Assembly: GCA_029783825.1 (NCBI GenBank)
Contig: JAREIK010000506.1
Location: forward strand, 822,502 to 886,501
DNA: 64,000 nt
Source of the DNA: Sapria himalayana
Taxonomy: Eukaryota > Streptophyta > Magnoliopsida > Malpighiales > Rafflesiaceae
Direction of reading: 5' to 3'
Under the pieces are notes generated by a model. The model saw only the letters and a program-made list of their open reading frames with translations, searched no databases and was not told where the DNA came from. A program made the translations under genes and the position numbers. Shown in pieces: positions 59,167 through 64,000 of the stretch; the stretch's first letter is position 1, and each line of letters begins with the position of its first letter.

Positions 59167-59799
59167 TGTGAGACCTAAAAAAACAAATTTTCTTCATTTT
59201 AGCCATTACTATGAATAGGAAGAATTGGTTATATAATGAGAGATAAAGTTTTTAAAAATTATTTTTATGTTAAAAAATTATTTGAGGATGAAAAATGAAG
59301 AAGAAAGATATTAAATTTGAAAGGTTTGATATTTTAGAGAGAAAATTAAGATAGTTTGAATCATCAGAAGCAATTTGATCATTTCATTATTAAATAAAAG
59401 ATACAATTTTTATTTCTTTTGTATCTTTCTTCATTTCATGGCTTCTTTTCTATTTCTCTACTTCTTTCTTAGTTTCCCTTTGTTCCACCTCATTTCTTCA
59501 CCAAAATTATAAAAATGAAATACAAAATTCATGTTTTTTTTATTAAATTTCATCCTATGATGTGTTAATACTCAATAAATGCTTCTTTTAAACCATAAAC
59601 AACCATGGAAGGGATGTAATCATGAAGATTAAGGTTATAATCGAGTGTAGTTAATGTCTTTTTATTTTCTTGCTAGATTTATGAAAATTGGATTTAAATT
59701 ACTCATATTGTCAACACTATGTTTTCTTTCGTTTTAGACTGAGTTTGACTTTTAGTTATTAAGCTTGATTGTAATATTGGAGCTAGGGTTTGAGGTTTG
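59167..59799 (+). repeat. 3' LTR of the Ty3/gypsy element, truncated
   Basis: Preceded by the purine-rich AAGTGGGGTAGAG. Begins TGTGAGACC and follows the 5' LTR from 52560 for about 630 bp to 'GGGTTTGAGGTTTGAG' at 59784-59799, where similarity ends abruptly and the tandem units begin. About 1.7 kb of the LTR is lacking. Confidence 0.7.
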
Positions 59800-59959
59800 A
59801 GTATTCTCCCACTTCTTTCCTCTACTACTATTTTAACTTCGTTAAAAATGAATATGATTGCCCAAAATAAGTTCATTCTTCCCATTTGAAAATCAATATA
59901 TTTCCTTTTCAACATCTTTCATACCCCTTTTTGATGCTCACCATTGTTAAGGGGACACC

Positions 59960-60190
59960 TTGAGACATATTTCATCCATGGTATCATCCATAGGGACTCC
60001 TTCAGCTCCACATAGTTGGGTAATCAATTAGGGGCAAATTATGTGACCAGAAAATTCATCATCTTGATAATTGATAATGAATATCTCAATTATTTCACAC
60101 ATCAAAAGTAGAATGAATTGAGAGGATGCAAAGCAAAATTGTCCTTTCTTGTATGATGGTCAAGACACGAAGTGCATGCTGCAAAAAGAA
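59960..60190 (-). pseudogene. Relic of plant-mobile-domain-like ORF, unit 1
   Basis: The minus strand reads C-L-D-H-H-T-R near 60170, then I-N-Y-Q-D-D-E-F-S-G-H-I-I-C-P and L-I-T-Q-L-C-G-A-E-G-V-P-M-D-D (60095-60005), with one stop after C-P. The same peptide recurs in units 2 and 3. The layout ending in L-I-T-x-L-C-x-x-x-G-V resembles the 'putative plant transposon protein' domain (PF20167-like) attached to non-autonomous plant retroelements; this is a tentative family call. Confidence 0.35.
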
Positions 60191-61369
60191 TCATAGAAAA
60201 TCAAACCAACACTTTACTCACCTTTATGGGTTCTCCAAGCATCAAAAATGTATATGTACCCTTTAAAGTCATCCTTTATCACCCCTTTCTATTGGTCAAA
60301 ACTTTGTAATTTATTTGAATTCGGTTAGTTGATTTAGGGACTTAATGCATGCTATCCTTTTCTCTTGGAAATCCATGAAATCCTTTTTAAAACACAATCA
60401 AAAATAACATTATATACATGCATGTAACACCTCTTCTCTTCTCAATCTTCCAAATTGATATAAAATTCTCTCATGACTAGCATTTCCCCTTTATTTATAT
60501 GCTCAAAACACAAACTCATCATTATTTTCAAGAATTGTTGGAAAAGTGGAACAAATTCATTGAAATTGAATTCAATGCATCTTCTACATGTCTCAGTGTG
60601 AAAAGTCAGTATGGTTGTTGTGGCTCGGAGCCTCCTTGGTGGTGCTGGATCTCGGCCACTTAGTTTTTATCTTGCTCCTCATTTCTCCCTTCATGCTTTT
60701 CCATTTTAGCATAGAATGTGAGATTTTCTCCATGATTTTACTATCGTATCATTATAGCTTTATGATTTTAAGTTATCATTTTAGATGGAGTCAAGAAGAG
60801 AAGTTAGTGTTTCATAAAAAAAATTCATCGACTCTGTGATAAATACTCAACCATCCATGTTATTTTTATTTATGAGAAGTCATGATACTATGAGAATTTT
60901 GTGACTCGATAATTGTGAAATCATGATGATGATTGTTTTCCATGGATTTTTAAATGTGAGGTCAAGGTAGTTGAGGGTTGTACCATCCTTTTATTCAGTA
61001 AAATCATGTTAGCAACTAGAAGGTGGCTTGAATCTATTAATCCTAAATATAAAGAGATTTTTGTGTAGATTAGTATCAAAGTATGAGGTTCATGTAAAAA
61101 GAAACTTTCTCGCACTAACAAAATAATAAAAAATAACAATTTCTTGGGATACCTTTAAAATCTTTTTCACACAATTCAACACACACTCTCTCTCTATCTC
61201 TTCAAGTCTCCTCCCACTTCATTCCTTTAATACTTTTTTAGTTTTGCTGAAAGATGATCATTCTTGCCAAAAATAAGTTGATTCTTTTCTTTTAAGAAAT
61301 CTTCCCATTTCCTCTCATGCTTTTTTTTTGATTGTTACCATTTTCAAGGACACTAACAGATATATTTCA

Positions 61370-61590
61370 TCCATGTTATCATTCATAAAGACACCTTCAG
61401 GCTCCACATAGTTGTGTAATCAAGGCAAGGAAAATTATGTGGCTAGAAAATTCATCTTCTTGATAATTGACAATAATTTTTCTATTATTTTACTCATAAT
61501 AAAAGTTTAACCAATTGAAAGGATGCAAAGAAAAATTTTCCTTTCTTGTGTGATGGTCTAAACATGAAGTGCATGTTTCAAAAAAAGCAT
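61370..61590 (-). pseudogene. Relic of plant-mobile-domain-like ORF, unit 2
   Basis: The minus strand gives V-N-Y-Q-E-D-E-F-S-S-H-I-I-F and A-L-I-T-Q-L-C-G-A (about 61485-61395), followed by a frameshift and M-N-D-N-M-D-E-I. It is less intact than units 1 and 3. Confidence 0.33.
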
Positions 61591-62511
61591 AAGAAATCAT
61601 CTCACACTTTACTCACCTCTATGAGTTCTCTAAGCATCAAAAATCTGTATGTACTCTTGGAAGTCAACATTTAATCTCCTTTTTATTCATTAAAATTTAT
61701 GTAATTTATTTGAATTTGGTTAGTTCTTTTAGGGACATGAAACATAGGCTATCCTTTACTCTTGGTAATCCAAGAAATTCATTTAACATCACCCTATCAA
61801 AATGAACATATATACATGCATGTACTACCTCTTCTCATCTCTATCTTCCAAATTGACATAAAATTCTTTCATGACTAAGGTGTTTCCCCTTTGTCCATGT
61901 GCATAAAATACAAATATTTGCAAATATATTATTGAATGGTTGAACATGTTCTTTGAAATTTTGTTTACCAATAAAATATTTTGGTAAGAACTAAATTCAT
62001 CCATCTTCTACATGTCTCCATGTGAAATGTCAGCATGAATGTTGTGGTGCTCAGAGCCTCCTCGGTGGTTCTAGATCTTGGTTGCTTAGTTTTTTCCCTA
62101 CTACTCATTTCTCACACCATGTTTTTCCATTTTAACTTAGAATGTGAACTTTTCTCCATGATTTTGTTATCATAGTACTGTAACTTCATGATTTCAAGTT
62201 AGGATTTCAAATGGATTCAAGAAGAGAAGTTATGGCTTTATAAAAAAATTTCATCGATGTCTTTTTATTTATGAGAAGTCATGAAGCTATAGAAATGTTG
62301 TGACTCGATATTTGAGAAATCATGATGATGAAAGTTTGTCATGAATTTTTAAATGAGAGGCCGTGGCACTTGAGATTTGTTAAGATCTTTTATTGAATGA
62401 AATCATATTATTAGTTGGCTTAAAAAAACGAATCCTAAATATAAAGAATTTTTTGGATAGAATAGTTTCAATGTGTGAGGTGCATGTAAAAAGAAACTTT
62501 CTGATACTAAC

Positions 62512-62602
62512 AAAAAATTACAAAAAATTACAAAAAATTACAAAAAATTACAAAAAATTACAAAAAATTACAAAAAATTGCAAAAAATTACAAAAAAATA
62601 AC
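62512..62602. repeat. 10-bp tandem repeat TTACAAAAAA, about 8-9 copies
   Basis: Nearly perfect TTACAAAAAA units with one TTGCAAAAAA. It lies in unit 2 of the tandem array at a place where unit 1 has only ACAAAATAATAAAAAATAAC, so it expanded locally. A 74-codon plus-strand frame over it is an artefact. Confidence 0.9.
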
Positions 62603-62665
62603 ATGTTGATTCTTTAACCTAAGAAAGAAACTATCTTGGGTTACCTTTAATGTCATTCTCACACA

Positions 62666-62697
62666 ACTCCTTTCTCTCTCTCTCTCTCTCTCTCTCT
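62666..62697. repeat. (TC)n microsatellite
   Basis: About 14 TC units near the boundary of units 2 and 3; a shorter (CT)n lies at the equivalent place near 61180-61195. Confidence 0.85.
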
Positions 62698-62872
62698 TAA
62701 AATCTTTTCACACCTCTTTTCTTTGCTATTATTTTAGCTTCAGTGAAAGATGACCATTTTTGCCCAAATAAGTTGATTCTTTCCCTTTGAGAATCCACTT
62801 CTTTCCTTTTCTATATCTTTCATGTTCCTTTTTGATGCTCATCAATGACAAGGGGTACACCCTCAGACATAT

Positions 62873-63097
62873 TTAATCTACGTTATCATCCATAGAGACT
62901 CCTTCGACTCCACATAGTTTGGTAATCAAGGCGGGGTGAATTATATGGCCAGAAATTTCATCCTCTTGATAATTGAGAATGAATTTCTCAATTATTTTAT
63001 CCACAACAAAAATATAAGCAATTGAGAGAACACAAGAAAAATTGTGATTTCTTGTGTGATGGTCAAGACATGAAGTGCAAGCTACAAAAAGGATCAT
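62873..63097 (-). pseudogene. Best-preserved copy of plant-mobile-domain-like ORF, unit 3
   Basis: Open for 74 codons on the minus strand: A-C-T-S-C-L-D-H-H-T-R near the start, a hydrophobic stretch S-I-A-Y-I-F-V-V-D, then N-Y-Q-E-D-E-I-S-G-H-I-I-H-P and L-I-T-K-L-C-G-V-E-G-V-S-M-D-D. It ends where units 1 and 2 continue with M-D-E-I-C-L-x-V-S. Recurrence in all three units supports a former coding region. Similarity to the plant-mobile/Transposase_32-type domain is by pattern only. Confidence 0.4.
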
Positions 63098-64000
63098 AAG
63101 AAATCAAATCACGCATTACTATCCTCTATGAGTTCTACATGAATCAAAAATCCATATGTACTCATTGAAGTTATCTTCTATTCTCACTTTCTATTCATCA
63201 AAACATTTATAATTTCTTTAAAGTTGGTTACCAATTTTTTGGGACTTGAAAAGTATGATACTCTTTTCTCTTGACAACCCAAAAAATTCATTTAAAATCA
63301 CCTTATCAAACTTAACAAAATATCCATGCACATAACACCTCTTCTCCTCTCAATCTTCAAAATTGACATAAAATTTCTCATGATTGAGGTGTTTCTCCTT
63401 TATCTAAGTGTTTAAAACACAAACCAATCATTCTTTTCAAAAGTTTGTTGGAAATGTAAAAAATATTCATTGAAATCCTATTTTCGAATAAAAACACTGG
63501 CAAGAATTGAAATCATCCAGCTTCTTCATGTCTCTGTGTGAAAAGTCAACATGGATGTTGTGGCTCTTCGAGCCTGCTCGGTGGCGATGGATCTCGGCCA
63601 CTTAGTTTTTTGTCTACTCTACATTTCTCCCACCATGCTTTTTCATTTTAGCTTAGAATGTGGGCTTTTCTCCATGATTTTGCTATCGTAGTACAGCAAC
63701 TTCTTGATTTCAAGTTATAATTTCAGATGGATTAAAGAAGAGAAGTTAGGGTTTTAGAAAAAAACTTTCATCGATGCCATGATACATACTCTACCAACCA
63801 TATTTTTTATTTATGAGTATTAAGGATGTTGTGAGAATGTTGCAACTCAATAATTGAGAAATCATGATAATGAAAGTTTGCCATGACTTTTAAATGAGAC
63901 GTCGTGGTAGTTGAGGTTTGTCGTGACATTCTATTGAGGTAAATCATATTAGAAGTTGGCTTGAAACTACAAATCCTAAATATGAAGAGGTTTTTGTATA

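Larger units (their letters stand above)
59800..64000. repeat. Tandem array of three ~1.4-1.5-kb units (last one cut by the window end)
   Basis: Landmarks occur three times in order: 'CTCCACATAGTTKKGTAATC' at about 60006, 61401 and 62911; 'GGTGGTGCTGGATCTCGG' type at about 60637, 62060 and 63577; 'ATCCTAAATATAAAGAGATT' type at about 61040, 62432 and 63971. Unit boundaries are about 59800, 61200 and 62690. The middle unit is longer by an internal TTACAAAAAA repeat. The units start exactly where the gypsy 3' LTR ends. No ends of a mobile element were recognised. Confidence 0.8.

Noticed and set aside
62393..62617. 74-codon plus-strand ORF with K-L-Q-K-I-T-K-N-Y repeats
   Set aside because: It is produced by the 10-bp TTACAAAAAA tandem repeat.
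1..64000. tRNA, rRNA or microRNA genes
   Set aside because: No tRNA A/B box pairs with a cloverleaf or rRNA-like conserved blocks were noticed on either strand by eye; the only strong hairpins are in MITEs.

Overview
The window is plant nuclear DNA. Evidence for this is a plant-only DUF679/DMP membrane-protein gene, several plant lineages of LTR retrotransposon (Copia/Tork, a Ty3/gypsy chromovirus-like element, and an Athila/Tat-like gypsy family) and a hAT transposon with GC-rich subterminal repeats. The sequence is very AT-rich and most elements are heavily decayed. I cannot name the species; a flowering plant is the safest reading. Only one host gene is supported, the intronless DMP gene at 31938-32585 (+). 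All other long open frames are transposon relics, tandem-repeat artefacts or chance frames.

Layout. 1-23770: a degenerate repeat family made of ~2.2-kb LTR-like blocks that occur in both orientations (minus: 1-2250, 9000-11420, 20050-22340; plus: 7080-8990, 16780-19150, 22350-22695), with gypsy gag and aspartic-protease remnants between them and no visible reverse transcriptase. Two MITE-like insertions (2658-2997, 11430-12230) lie inside. 23940-25500: Copia relic, minus strand. 27040-29130: a second minus-strand Copia relic, split by a 498-bp non-autonomous hAT element (27726-28223) with a perfect 8-bp target duplication. 30570-31440: a 31-bp minisatellite of about 28 units, followed by a TATA box and the DMP gene. 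32728-34400: AT-rich repeats.

34610-39076: Copia/Tork element with the gag-protease-integrase-RT-RNase H order intact but with stops and frameshifts. 39148-42628: 3.48-kb hAT element with 8-bp target duplication and a broken transposase (minus). 42640-43035: microsatellites. 43060-52300: further copies of the LTR-like family, including a back-to-back palindromic pair at 48050-48640. 52560-59799: Ty3/gypsy (Del/Tekay-like) element with a ~2.3-kb 5' LTR and a 3' LTR cut short at 59799. 59800-64000: three tandem ~1.4-1.5-kb units, each with a minus-strand relic of a possible plant-mobile-domain-like ORF.

The most unusual items are the LTR-like family (inverted and direct copies, 52-bp internal tandem repeats carrying the self-complementary 8-mer GTCATGAC, and a recurrent coiled-coil-like ORF where pol should be), the minisatellite directly upstream of the only host gene, and the hAT element whose left terminus is duplicated in tandem. 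All alignments were done by eye; percent identities were not computed.
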